Shown here: positions 34,054 to 42,365 of the stretch, piece by piece
Position numbering within the stretch: the stretch's first letter is position 1
Layout: the number at the start of each line of letters is the position of its first letter
Assembly: GCF_027920805.1 (NCBI RefSeq)
Contig: NZ_JANWOI010000001.1
Span: 372,001 to 436,000, forward strand
DNA length: 64,000 bases
Source: Govania unica
Lineage (GTDB): Bacteria; Pseudomonadota; Alphaproteobacteria; Sphingomonadales; Govanellaceae
Reading direction: 5' to 3'
Notes under the pieces: generated by a model
Told to the model about the DNA's origin: nothing
What the model saw: only the letters and a program-made list of their open reading frames with translations
Database searches by the model: none
Made by a program: the position numbers and the translations under genes

Positions 34054-34070
34054 AATTAGTTTTTCTAATT
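34054..34070 (+). promoter_or_regulatory. Putative LysR-type operator upstream of the LysR gene
   Basis: AATTAG-TTTTT-CTAATT is a 17-bp palindrome containing a T-N11-A core. It ends 17 bp before the ATG of the LysR gene, in the region divergent from manD. LysR proteins commonly bind such sites to repress themselves and to control a divergent gene, here manD. Confidence 0.5.
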
Positions 34071-34087
34071 ACACGAGGCTTTGGTTT

Positions 34088-35014
34088 ATGTCGCGACGCC
34101 TCCCCCCCTTGAATGCTCTCCGTGCTTTTGAATCTGCTGCACGCTTTATGAGCTTTACCAAGGCGGCCGATCATCTGCATGTGACGCAGGCGGCTATCAG
34201 CCATCAGGTCAAGGCGCTTGAGGAATGGGTTGGTGCGCCTTTGTTTCAGCGTCTCAATCGCGGCCTCAGTCTGACAGAAGCCGGCAGGATTTATCTGCCA
34301 CTGCTGACCGAAGCGTTCGATATGCTGGCCGATGCCACGGCGCTGGTGATGACCGGGTCGGCCAAACGCGTGCTGTCCATCTCGACGCTCGATTCCTTTG
34401 CCTCCATGTGGCTGTTGCCACGTCTCGCCCGGTTCCGCGAGCGCTTTCCCGATATCGATGTGCGCATTATTTCGGTCGATCGCGAAAAAGATTCACTGAT
34501 GAATGGCGATGTGGATGTGGATTTGCGTTACGGCGACGGCAACTGGCCGGGGCTTGCGGTCACGCATTTTCTGAACGAGGATATTTTTCCGGTCTGCACG
34601 CCAGCCATCAGGGATGGCGAACATCCGCTGGTGGAACTGAGCGATTTGCGTCATCACACCTTGCTTCATGATGTGATGATCATGGACTGGCGAATCTGGC
34701 TTGAGGAAGAGGGAGTGATGGACGTCGATTCAAGCCGTGGTCCCGGCTTCAATCATTCTTATCTGGTGACCCAGGCGGCCATCAATGGCGATGGCGTGGC
34801 GCTTGGGCGCGGGGCACTGGTGATCGATGCGATCAAGCGCGGCCAGCTGGTGAAGCCCTTTGCTCTGAGCTTGCCGTCGGATTTTTCTTATTACTTCGTC
34901 TGCTCACGCACGGCGGCCAAGGAACCGAGCATCGTCGCTTTTCGCGGCTGGCTGCTCGAAGAAGCTGCAATTACGCAGGCTGATCTCGAGCAGCTCGCAG
35001 GCGAAAGCCGGTGA
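34088..35014 (+). CDS. LysR-family transcriptional regulator (GcvA-like)
   Basis: The 308-residue regulator has the winged helix PLNALRAFESAARFMSFTKA, AADHLHVTQAAISHQVKALE and the effector domain with LSISTLDSFASMWLLPRLAR, DVDVDLRYGDGNWPGL and VALGRGALVIDAI, as in GcvA-type members. The ATG at 34088 is the normal family start; an upstream in-frame codon would add 29 atypical residues. It is divergent from manD and convergent with the aldehyde dehydrogenase gene. The stop codons of both are within one short hairpin (35012-35031). The target could be manD or the amino-acid-degradation genes. Confidence 0.88.
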   Translation: MSRRLPPLNALRAFESAARFMSFTKAADHLHVTQAAISHQVKALEEWVGAPLFQRLNRGLSLTEAGRIYLPLLTEAFDMLADATALVMTGSAKRVLSISTLDSFASMWLLPRLARFRERFPDIDVRIISVDREKDSLMNGDVDVDLRYGDGNWPGLAVTHFLNEDIFPVCTPAIRDGEHPLVELSDLRHHTLLHDVMIMDWRIWLEEEGVMDVDSSRGPGFNHSYLVTQAAINGDGVALGRGALVIDAIKRGQLVKPFALSLPSDFSYYFVCSRTAAKEPSIVAFRGWLLEEAAITQADLEQLAGESR

Positions 35015-35028
35015 TCAGAAACAGCTGA

Positions 35029-36519
35029 TCAGAGCTTCATCATCACCGATTTGATTTCCATGAAGCCGTCGATGGCTTCACGGCCATGTTCGCGGCCCCA
35101 ACCGGATTGTTTGTAGCCGCCGAACGGCATGGACAGGTCCGGCAGTCCATGGCAATTGACCCAGAATAATCCGGCCCTGACCTCGTTAGCGACGCGATGC
35201 GCGGTGGTGAGATCACGGGTCCAGACGCTGCCCGCCAGACCATAGTCGCTGTCGTTCGCAAGGCTCAGCACTTCGTCCATGTCATCAAAGGGCATGGCGG
35301 ACAGGACCGGGCCGAATATTTCTTCCTGCACCACCGTCATATCCTGACGCACGTCGGCGAGAATTGTCGGCGCGTAGAAAAAGCCGTCGCCATCGACTGC
35401 GGTGCCGCCGGTGACCACACGGGCGCCTTCGGCGCGTCCGCTTTCCACAAGCTTGTGCACATTGGCGCGGTGATCGCCGGAGATCAGCGGCCCCAAATTG
35501 GTTCCGGCTGCAAGGGCATGTCCGATGTTGAGTGCGGTCGCCTTAGCTGCGATGGCCTCGATCACGCGATCATAGACTTTACGTTCGACGTAAAGGCGGG
35601 AACTGGCGACGCAGACCTGACCGGCGTTTGAGAAAATACCTTCGGCAATGCCCTGGGCGGCGGCGTCGATATCGGCGTCGGCGAAGACGATGGCCGGTGA
35701 CTTTCCGCCAAGCTCCAGAGTCACTTTTTTGAAATTGCTGGCGGCACCGGCCAGAATCTGACGTCCTGTGGCGGTGGAGCCGGTGAAGGAAATCTTGTCG
35801 ACTTTCGGGTGGGCGGCGAGACGCGCGCCGATCACGCGGCCACGGCCGGTGATGATATTGACGACACCGGCGGGAACGCCTGCCTCGATCAGGAGTTCAC
35901 CCATATAAAGCGTTGATAGGGAGGTCTGATCCGCCGGTTTGACAATCGCCGAACAGCCCGCGGCGAGGGCGGGCGCGAGCTTCCAGGCGGCCATGGCGAT
36001 GGGCCCGTTCCATGGCACGATCAGTGCGGCAACGCCCAAAGGTTCAGGCTTCGTATAGGCATGAAATTTTTGACCGGGAACGGAAATTTCCGCCGTCTTG
36101 CCATCAAGCTTGGTGCACCATCCGGCGTGATAGCGGAAGGCTTCGGCGGCGATATAGACGTCGCCATGACGGGCGGCAGCAAACGGCTTGCCGCCATCAA
36201 GGCTTTCGAGTTCGGCCAGCACATCGGCATGCTCGGTGATGAGATCGCCGACCCGCCACAGAATGCGCGCACGTTCTCCGGGCGTAAGTCCGGTCCAGAG
36301 ACGTTTGTCAAAGGCGTGACGGGCGGCGGCAACGGCGGCGTCAGCCTCGGCTTCGCTGCCGGAGGCGACCTGGGCAAAGACCTGGCCGTCCGACGGATTG
36401 ACGGACGCGGTCATCTGACCGTCTTCTGCCATCACCCAGTCGCCGCCGATCAACATGGGGCGGGGTGTGGCGATGAAACGGCGCGTGCGTTCGTCAAGGG
36501 GGCGGAGCGTATCGGTCAT
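35029..36519 (-). CDS. NAD(P)-dependent aldehyde dehydrogenase
   Basis: The 496-residue enzyme has PWNGPIAMAAWKLAPALAAG, SFTGSTATGRQI, general-base Glu in VTLELGGKSPAIVF and nucleophile Cys in NAGQVCVASSRLYV. Full length for the family. It oxidises an aldehyde to its acid. It is the last gene of a same-strand trio: ThDP enzyme (37618), class I/II aminotransferase (36530), and this dehydrogenase 10 bp later. That set would convert an amino acid to a 2-oxo acid, decarboxylate it to an aldehyde and oxidise the aldehyde. The exact substrate is unknown. Confidence 0.9.
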   Translation of the reverse strand: MTDTLRPLDERTRRFIATPRPMLIGGDWVMAEDGQMTASVNPSDGQVFAQVASGSEAEADAAVAAARHAFDKRLWTGLTPGERARILWRVGDLITEHADVLAELESLDGGKPFAAARHGDVYIAAEAFRYHAGWCTKLDGKTAEISVPGQKFHAYTKPEPLGVAALIVPWNGPIAMAAWKLAPALAAGCSAIVKPADQTSLSTLYMGELLIEAGVPAGVVNIITGRGRVIGARLAAHPKVDKISFTGSTATGRQILAGAASNFKKVTLELGGKSPAIVFADADIDAAAQGIAEGIFSNAGQVCVASSRLYVERKVYDRVIEAIAAKATALNIGHALAAGTNLGPLISGDHRANVHKLVESGRAEGARVVTGGTAVDGDGFFYAPTILADVRQDMTVVQEEIFGPVLSAMPFDDMDEVLSLANDSDYGLAGSVWTRDLTTAHRVANEVRAGLFWVNCHGLPDLSMPFGGYKQSGWGREHGREAIDGFMEIKSVMMKL

Positions 36520-36529
36520 AGATTGGGCC

Positions 36530-37621
36530 TTATTTCATGAAATCCCGCATGGCGGCGAGGAAGGCTTCGTTCTCATGAGCGAGACCAATGGTCACGCGCA
36601 GGCAATTGTCGGGGCCACCGGCATTGACCGGACGCGGAATGATACCCCGGGACAGCAGGAATTCCCACGCCCGTTCCGCTGATTTCTCTTCGCTGGGAAA
36701 TTGTATCAACAGGAAATTGGCGACACTCGGCACGACGTCAAGGTCAAGCGCTTCAAGTTCGGTCGTCATTCTGGCGAGCCAGTCGTTGTTATGCGCGCGC
36801 ACCATGGCGGCATAATCCTGATCGCGCACGGCGGCGGCGGCGGCGGCCAGTGCCGGATCATTGGTGTTGAATGGCGTGCGGATGCGGTTCATCAGCTCGA
36901 TCATCTCAGGGGCGGCATAGCCCCAGCCGATGCGCAGCGCCGACAGCCCATAAAGTTTGGAAAACGTATGCGTGACAATGATATTCGAAGATTTGGCAGC
37001 AAGGCCCAATCCATCTGAATAGTCAGGCTTCACCACATAATCCGCATAGGCTGCGTCAACGAGCAGAATGACATGCGGCGGCAGGGCCTCATGGAGGCGC
37101 TTCAGGTCAGCTTTCGCCAGATAGGTGCCGCAGGGGTTGTTCGGGCTGGCAAAGGCGATCAGGCGCGTTTTCGGCGTCACGCGGGCGAGAATTTCGTCCA
37201 CATTGACCCGGCAATCCGGCTCGGGCGCGGTGATCACCTCGGCCCCTTGGGCGAGGGCATGGACGCGGCACATGGCAAAGGCATATTGGCTCAGGATCAC
37301 CTCGTCGCCCACACCCACATAGGCGCGGATCACGAGCTGGATCACTTCGTCGGACCCGTTGCCGCAAATGATGCGCGCAGGGTCAAGCCCGAACACATCG
37401 GCGATGGCTTCGCGCAGATCGGTCTGGCTGCCGTCCGGATAGCGGAACAGGCGCTTTACGGCATCGTCATAAGCGGCGATGGCTTTGGGGCTTGGGCCAA
37501 GCGGAGATTCATTCGACGACAGCTTGATCGGATTGGCAATGCCATCAATGGTGCTTTGGCCCTGTTTATAGGGCGCAATTTTAAGGACACCGGGTTGCGG
37601 GCGCGGGCTTGTTACGGTCAT
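36530..37621 (-). CDS. Class I/II PLP aminotransferase, histidinol-phosphate aminotransferase-like
   Basis: The 363-residue protein resembles HisC: KLSSNESPLGPSPKAIAAY, FRYPDGSQTDLREAIA, GNGSDEVIQLVIRAYVGVGD, ASPNNPCGTYLAKADL, PLP Lys in THTFSKLYGLSALRIGWGYA and C-terminal FLLSRGIIPRPV. The gene overlaps the ThDP-enzyme stop by 4 bp (ATGA), and the dehydrogenase follows. No his genes are near, so amino-acid catabolism is more likely than histidine synthesis. HisC-type folds also serve aromatic, arginine and phenylalanine transaminases; the substrate cannot be read from sequence. I chose the ATG at 37621. Confidence 0.85.
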   Translation of the reverse strand: MTVTSPRPQPGVLKIAPYKQGQSTIDGIANPIKLSSNESPLGPSPKAIAAYDDAVKRLFRYPDGSQTDLREAIADVFGLDPARIICGNGSDEVIQLVIRAYVGVGDEVILSQYAFAMCRVHALAQGAEVITAPEPDCRVNVDEILARVTPKTRLIAFASPNNPCGTYLAKADLKRLHEALPPHVILLVDAAYADYVVKPDYSDGLGLAAKSSNIIVTHTFSKLYGLSALRIGWGYAAPEMIELMNRIRTPFNTNDPALAAAAAAVRDQDYAAMVRAHNNDWLARMTTELEALDLDVVPSVANFLLIQFPSEEKSAERAWEFLLSRGIIPRPVNAGGPDNCLRVTIGLAHENEAFLAAMRDFMK

Positions 37622-39252
37622 GCTGTCACTCCGCGGTTTTGCGGCATCATTATGAACTCCCACGGCGTCGCCATGGTGTTCGGAACGGGAACTTCGATAA
37701 TGGCCGGGCCGGGTTCGGCGAGCGCGCGGCGGATGACCGCCCGCAATTCCTCGGGCGTTTCGGCGCGATAACCGGCGGCACCAAAGGATTCAGCCATTTT
37801 GACAAAATCGGGGTTGTGGAGATCGGACCCGATGATGCGATTGCCGAACCATTCGCGCTGCTGACGCTGCACATTGGTGAAGGAGTTGCTGTTGAAGATG
37901 ATGGTCTTCAAGCCGATGTTATACTGAACGGCGGTGGCCAGTTCCTGCATGGTGAACATGAAGCCGCCGTCCCCGGCGATGGAAATCACCGGCTTGTCGG
38001 GATGCGCGACCTTGACGCCAAGGGCGGTGGCAAAGCCATAGCCAAGCGTGCCCTGATAGCTGCAATTGATATGCTGGCGCGGCTCATAAACCGGGAAGCC
38101 ATACCAGGAGGTGAAGCCGCACTGGGTGATCTCGTCGCAGAAAATGCCATCGCGCGGCAGTTCTTCGCGCAGCACATTGAGATAACTCATCTGTGGCTGG
38201 ACTTTCTGGATGTCGGCCAGAACCGAGGCTTTGACGGCCGCGAATTCGTCCGCGCGGTCGGCGGGCTTGCCCAATGTTCTGTCAAGCACCGGCAGCAAGG
38301 CCGCGAGGGCCAGCGTGGCATCTGACAGAATGGCGACGTCGGGGCGATGGAAGCGGGTGATCTCGACCGGGTCGGTATCGATGCGCAGGACTTTGAGATT
38401 GCTATCGGTGCCCCAATGCAGCAGCGGTTCGACCATGCGTGAGCCGATCCCGATCACGAGATCAACCTTTGGCCAGATGCGATGACCGGCGGGCAGGGTG
38501 AAGCCAAGCGGATGATCGTCGCTGACCACGCCACGGCCGCTGCGGAACGAAACCACCGGCGCGCCAAGCATTTCGGCGAGAAGCTGAACCTGGGGGCTCG
38601 CGTCCAAGGCGCCGCCGCCCACATAGATCATGGGATATTTGGCTTTGCCGATCAGCTTTACGGCCTCAAGGATGGCGTCCGGATCGGGCAGCAGAGGAGC
38701 TGGCGCATAGGGTGCGAAGGCGGTGACGTCGCTGTCCATGCCCATGATATCCATGGCCATCTCAAGCTCGACGGGGCGCTGACGGCCATTGGTCATCTGG
38801 GCGAAGGCTTCGGCCACAAGCGCTGGCGCCTGGGCCGGATGGTCGATGCGGGCAGCCCATTTTGTCAGCGTCTTCATGGTGGCGAGCTGATCGGGCAGTT
38901 CATGCAATTCGCCGATTCCCTTGCCGATCGATGTCGAGGGGATCTGGCCGGTCAGGCACATGACCGGGCTGTTGCAGGCATAGGCGGTGCAGATGGCAGC
39001 CGTTGTGTTCAGCAGGCCCGGGCCCGGAACCACGGTATAAACGCTCGGGCGACCGGTGGAGCGGGCATAGCCGAAGGCCATATAGGCGGCGCCTTGTTCG
39101 TGGCGCGTACCGATAAAGCGGACTTTGTCGCCTTCCTTGTACATGGCGTCGAAAAAATGATCGAGCTGACCGCCGGGCAAGCCGAAGATCGTATCAACCC
39201 CGTGCCCCATAAGGGATTGCAGGATAGCCATGGCCCCACTCATGCGCGTCAT
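37618..39252 (-). CDS. Thiamine-diphosphate enzyme, probable 2-oxo-acid decarboxylase (acetolactate-synthase fold)
   Basis: The 544-residue protein has the N-terminal Pyr domain with catalytic Glu in GTRHEQGAAYMAFGYAR, a central domain and the C-terminal ThDP motif beginning ISIAGDGGFMFTMQELATA and ending NSNSF. It lacks a regulatory-subunit gene and is embedded with an aminotransferase and an aldehyde dehydrogenase. A catabolic decarboxylase, comparable to 2-ketoarginine decarboxylase AruI, is therefore more likely than acetolactate synthase IlvB. The ATG at 39252 follows GGAGAC; the longer upstream frame has no homologous look. It is divergent from the kinase gene at 39424. Confidence 0.8.
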   Translation of the reverse strand: MTRMSGAMAILQSLMGHGVDTIFGLPGGQLDHFFDAMYKEGDKVRFIGTRHEQGAAYMAFGYARSTGRPSVYTVVPGPGLLNTTAAICTAYACNSPVMCLTGQIPSTSIGKGIGELHELPDQLATMKTLTKWAARIDHPAQAPALVAEAFAQMTNGRQRPVELEMAMDIMGMDSDVTAFAPYAPAPLLPDPDAILEAVKLIGKAKYPMIYVGGGALDASPQVQLLAEMLGAPVVSFRSGRGVVSDDHPLGFTLPAGHRIWPKVDLVIGIGSRMVEPLLHWGTDSNLKVLRIDTDPVEITRFHRPDVAILSDATLALAALLPVLDRTLGKPADRADEFAAVKASVLADIQKVQPQMSYLNVLREELPRDGIFCDEITQCGFTSWYGFPVYEPRQHINCSYQGTLGYGFATALGVKVAHPDKPVISIAGDGGFMFTMQELATAVQYNIGLKTIIFNSNSFTNVQRQQREWFGNRIIGSDLHNPDFVKMAESFGAAGYRAETPEELRAVIRRALAEPGPAIIEVPVPNTMATPWEFIMMPQNRGVTA

Positions 39253-39423
39253 CGGATCGGTCTCCTTCCACTCAAAGTCCTGGAGCCCTCTCGCTGGTCG
39301 CGGGCCTCCTAATTTTCCTGATTTTGTGATACGAAACCGGCATCCGTGTCTCAAATGATAGTTTCTCATCTCGCGCATTAAAAAACTTATCCGAGCTTCG
39401 GTGGTTTTGCTTATAGTCGCGGA

Positions 39424-40437
39424 ATGGATCAGGAATTGCTTGATTTCGATGCGGCTTTGACCACGGCTTGCCCGCCTCCGGACAGGGCGGCAGCAGCGGC
39501 TTTCGCGGCGCGTGCCTTTGGGGTGACGGGCCGGGCCGAGCTTTTGAGCGGGGAACGCGACGCGAATTTTCGCCTAATCTCCGGCGACGGCCAGGATCAT
39601 CTGTTGAAAATCGCCAATCCGGCCGAGGATCGCGCCGTGATCGAGATGCAGATTGCAGCACTGCGGCATCTGGCAATAGGGGACCCGGATTTGCCGGTGC
39701 AGCGGGTACGGGCGGCACGGGATCAGGTCGATATTGCAATGTTTGAAAGCGCGGGATCGCCGCCACGTCTTGCATGGATGGTGAGTTATCTGCCGGGCCA
39801 TATGCTGGCGTCGGTTCCGGCGAGCACGGCGCTTCGGCGGCAGGTCGGCGACAGACTCGCCCGGGTGACGCTCGGGCTTGCGGATTTTTCCGTTCCGGCT
39901 GCCGACCGTGCTTTGCTGTGGGATCTGCGGCAGGCTGGACGGCTCAGCGGGCTGTTATCTTATGTGCGCGATGAAGCCATGCGCGACCGGCTTGCGGCGA
40001 TTTTTGCGCGCTTTCAAGACAGCATCGCGCCGCGCATGAGGGATCTTCCGTCAGCCATCGTTCATGCTGATTTCAACAGCCATAATCTGCTGGTCGATGA
40101 CGCTGGTTGTGAGATTGTCGGCATCCTCGATTTCGGCGACATGCTGCGCACGGCGCGGGTTGCTGATCTTGCGGTGGCGGCGTCCTATCATGTGGGGGAG
40201 GATGGCGATGCGTTGGCCCCGGTCCGGGATGTTGTGGCGGGTTATGAGGCGCGTATTTCTCTCACATCGGAGGAACAGGATCTGTTGCCGGATCTGATCC
40301 TGACGCGGTTGGCCATGACCGTGACGATCAGCGAATGGCGGGCGGCGCTTTATCCTGAAAACAGCGATTATATTCTCAGAAACAATGCGCGTGCGCGGTT
40401 GCGACTCAAGGCGCTTGAGGTGAGGGATCATGGATAA
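39424..40437 (+). CDS. APH-family kinase, hydroxylysine-kinase-like
   Basis: The 337-residue protein has the aminoglycoside-phosphotransferase fold: ELLSGERDANFRLISGDGQD (nucleotide loop), LLKIANPAEDRAVIEMQ with the ATP-contact Lys, catalytic loop IVHADFNSHNLLVDD and metal site GILDFGDMLRT. The DANF and phosphotransferase motifs together resemble hydroxylysine kinase (AGPHD1 type) and homoserine/choline kinases. The next gene, overlapping by 8 bp, is a phospho-lyase-like class III PLP enzyme; the same two activities are consecutive in hydroxylysine degradation and are sometimes fused in bacteria. A kinase acting on an amino alcohol is therefore likely; a drug-modifying role is not. Confidence 0.78.
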   Translation: MDQELLDFDAALTTACPPPDRAAAAAFAARAFGVTGRAELLSGERDANFRLISGDGQDHLLKIANPAEDRAVIEMQIAALRHLAIGDPDLPVQRVRAARDQVDIAMFESAGSPPRLAWMVSYLPGHMLASVPASTALRRQVGDRLARVTLGLADFSVPAADRALLWDLRQAGRLSGLLSYVRDEAMRDRLAAIFARFQDSIAPRMRDLPSAIVHADFNSHNLLVDDAGCEIVGILDFGDMLRTARVADLAVAASYHVGEDGDALAPVRDVVAGYEARISLTSEEQDLLPDLILTRLAMTVTISEWRAALYPENSDYILRNNARARLRLKALEVRDHG

Positions 40438-41635
40438 CGTGATGATGATAGAGCGGCGGCACCGTCTGCTCGGCCCCGCTTATCGGTTGTTTTACGATGA
40501 GCCGTTTCATCCGGTGCGCGGCGCGGGTGTCTGGCTTTATGATGCGGCGGGCACTGCTTATCTTGACGCCTATAACAATGTGGCCTCGGTCGGTCATTGT
40601 CATCCGCGTGTGGTGGCGGCGCTTGCGGCGCAGTCGGCAAGGCTCAATACGCATACGCGCTATCTGGATGACACTGTTCTTGATTATGCGGAACGGTTGC
40701 TGGCGACCTTGCCGGATGCGCTTCAGACCATGATGTTCACCTGCACGGGAAGCGAGGCCAATGATCTCGCGCTCCGCATCGCGCGCATGGTCACAGGCGG
40801 TGCCGGGTTTGTCGTGACCGAGAACGCCTATCACGGCGTGACATCGGCGCTGGCCGAAATGTCGCCGTCGCTCGGGCTGCCGCTTGGTGCGCATGTGCGG
40901 AGTATTGCGGCACCCGGAAAGTCGGCGGAGTTTGCCTCGGACCTTCAGGCGGCCATTGATGATTTAAGCGCGGCGGGAATTCGCTTCGCCGGTTTTCTCT
41001 GCGACAGCATATTTGCAAGTGATGGCATCTTCAGTGACCCGGTCGGGTTGTTGCAATCAGCAATTGAGACCACGCATCGTAATGGTGGACTGTATATCGC
41101 CGATGAGGTGCAATCCGGCTTTGGTCGCACGGGCAGTCATATGTGGGGCTTTGCCCGTCACGGTGTTGTGCCTGACATGGTCAGCATGGGCAAACCCATG
41201 GGTGACGGTCATCCGCTCGCCGGGCTTGCCATGCGGCCGGATCTGAGTGCGAGGTTTGGGGCGGAGACGCGGTATTTCAATACATTCGGAGGCAATCCGG
41301 TGTCTTCGGCCGTGGGGATCGCCGTGCTTGATGTGATGGCGGATGAAGAGTTGCAGCAGAACGCGGCTGAGGTCGGAGCCTATCTGAAAGCGGGGTTGCA
41401 GTCTCTTGCTGGTCAGCATGAGACGATTACAGATATTCGCGGGGCTGGACTTTATCTCGGCGTCGAATTGCGCGACGGCGCGGCAGCTGTCGTCAATCAG
41501 ATGCGCGCAAAACGGGTGCTGTTGAGTGCTGCGGGCCCGCAGGGTAATGTGCTGAAAATTCGTCCGCCGCTTGTGTTTTCGCGGGAGAATGCGGATCAGT
41601 TGCTGTCGGTGCTGGATGAGTGTTTGGGTGGGTAA
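40430..41635 (+). CDS. Class III PLP enzyme, AGXT2L-type phospho-lyase
   Basis: The 401-residue protein has the class III aminotransferase pattern: YLDAYNNVASVGHCHPRVVA, FTCTGSEANDLALRIA, YIADEVQSGFGRTGSHMWGF, VPDMVSMGKPMGDGHPLAGL with the PLP Lys, and YFNTFGGNPVSS. MGKPMGDGHP and NNVASVGHCHP match the AGXT2L1/AGXT2L2 group, which are lyases rather than transaminases: they split O-phosphoethanolamine or 5-phosphohydroxy-lysine into aldehyde, ammonia and phosphate. It overlaps the upstream kinase gene by 8 bp, which supports a kinase-lyase pair. Simple omega-aminotransferase activity remains possible. Confidence 0.8.
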   Translation: MDNVMMIERRHRLLGPAYRLFYDEPFHPVRGAGVWLYDAAGTAYLDAYNNVASVGHCHPRVVAALAAQSARLNTHTRYLDDTVLDYAERLLATLPDALQTMMFTCTGSEANDLALRIARMVTGGAGFVVTENAYHGVTSALAEMSPSLGLPLGAHVRSIAAPGKSAEFASDLQAAIDDLSAAGIRFAGFLCDSIFASDGIFSDPVGLLQSAIETTHRNGGLYIADEVQSGFGRTGSHMWGFARHGVVPDMVSMGKPMGDGHPLAGLAMRPDLSARFGAETRYFNTFGGNPVSSAVGIAVLDVMADEELQQNAAEVGAYLKAGLQSLAGQHETITDIRGAGLYLGVELRDGAAAVVNQMRAKRVLLSAAGPQGNVLKIRPPLVFSRENADQLLSVLDECLGG

Positions 41636-41637
41636 GG

Positions 41638-41865
41638 TGCGGCTTCGTGTTTCGAGACGCTGCGCTCCTCAACACGAACGGATATGGTTTTAGCGGACCT
41701 AATTGTCATTACCGGGCTTGACCCGGTAATCCATGATGCCGCTTTACGGTGGATTGCCGGGTCAAGCCCGGCAATGACAATTATGAGAACTAGGGCCTCA
41801 ACACCAGCCGCTAAAACCTACCCGTTCGTGTTGAGGAGCGCAGCGTCTCGAAACACGAAGCCGCA
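41638..41865. repeat. Nested inverted repeat with a palindromic GGGCTTGACCC element
   Basis: A perfect 44-bp inverted repeat (41638-41681 and 41822-41865) encloses an 11-bp pair (GGTTTTAGCGG at 41686, complement at 41808). Inside that lies the palindromic element 41701-41733 / 41750-41782, built on ATTACCGGGCTTGACCCGGT. The whole could fold as one long cruciform or RNA hairpin between the phospho-lyase gene and the convergent GNAT gene. The inner element recurs at 50867 and 51106. Confidence 0.9.
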
Positions 41866-41870
41866 CAGAA

Positions 41871-42365
41871 TCAATCAACCACCCGCTGCATGAAACAGGC
41901 ATCTTCGCCGTAGCTTTTGAGCTTTTCGGCGAGCTCGGGCGTGCTGTAGGGGGTGAATCCTTGCCGGGCCCAGTATCTGTCTGCGCCGGCGATGGCGACG
42001 AGTGACAGATTGGGTAATCCGGCTTTGCGCGCCTCGCTGGTCAGGTGGTCCAGGATCGCGGCCGCATGGCCTTGACCGCGGGTCTCCGGCAGCAGTGCCA
42101 CATCGTGGATGTAATAGGTGCTCGGCTGCGCGGGCAGGCTGCCGAGAAAACTGTCTAGCGCGGGTGGTTTGCCGAATTCGGAGGGGTGGCTGATGGCATA
42201 GCCGACGATCTGCCCGGCGCTGGTTTCAATCACCAGACAGCCGGATGGATATAACGCGAGCCGTTCGCGCAGTACCTCGGGACGTTCCGGATGGGCGCGA
42301 TGAATGTCGTTGCACAGGCGGCCAACGATTTCCATATCGCCAATCTGCATGAGGCGCAGGATCAA
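41871..42365 (-). CDS. GNAT-family N-acetyltransferase
   Basis: The 164-residue protein has the GNAT fold: LRLMQIGDMEIVGRLCNDIH, GQIVGYAISHPSEF, YYIHDVALLPETRGQGHAAA with the acetyl-CoA loop (RGQGHA), and LSLVAIAGADRYWARQGF. The substrate is not evident. It starts at a TTG that overlaps the polA stop as TTGA; an ATG 15 bp downstream (42350) is the alternative but would trim the first strand. It is probably translated from the polA message. Confidence 0.82.
   Translation of the reverse strand: MILRLMQIGDMEIVGRLCNDIHRAHPERPEVLRERLALYPSGCLVIETSAGQIVGYAISHPSEFGKPPALDSFLGSLPAQPSTYYIHDVALLPETRGQGHAAAILDHLTSEARKAGLPNLSLVAIAGADRYWARQGFTPYSTPELAEKLKSYGEDACFMQRVVD

Noticed and set aside
35012-35031. 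A Rho-independent terminator between the LysR and aldehyde dehydrogenase stops
   Set aside because: The TGATCAG/CTGATCA hairpin is 7 bp and has no T run on either strand, so it is mentioned only as a short palindrome.
36530-37621. Histidine-biosynthesis hisC
   Set aside because: No other his genes are present and the gene is coupled to a ThDP enzyme; a catabolic aminotransferase is the safer call.
37618-39252. Acetolactate synthase large subunit (ilvB)
   Set aside because: There is no ilvN partner. The gene overlaps an aminotransferase and is followed by an aldehyde dehydrogenase, a catabolic context.
39424-40437. Aminoglycoside resistance phosphotransferase
   Set aside because: The fold is shared, but the overlapping phospho-lyase-like gene points to amino-alcohol metabolism, and nothing else suggests resistance.
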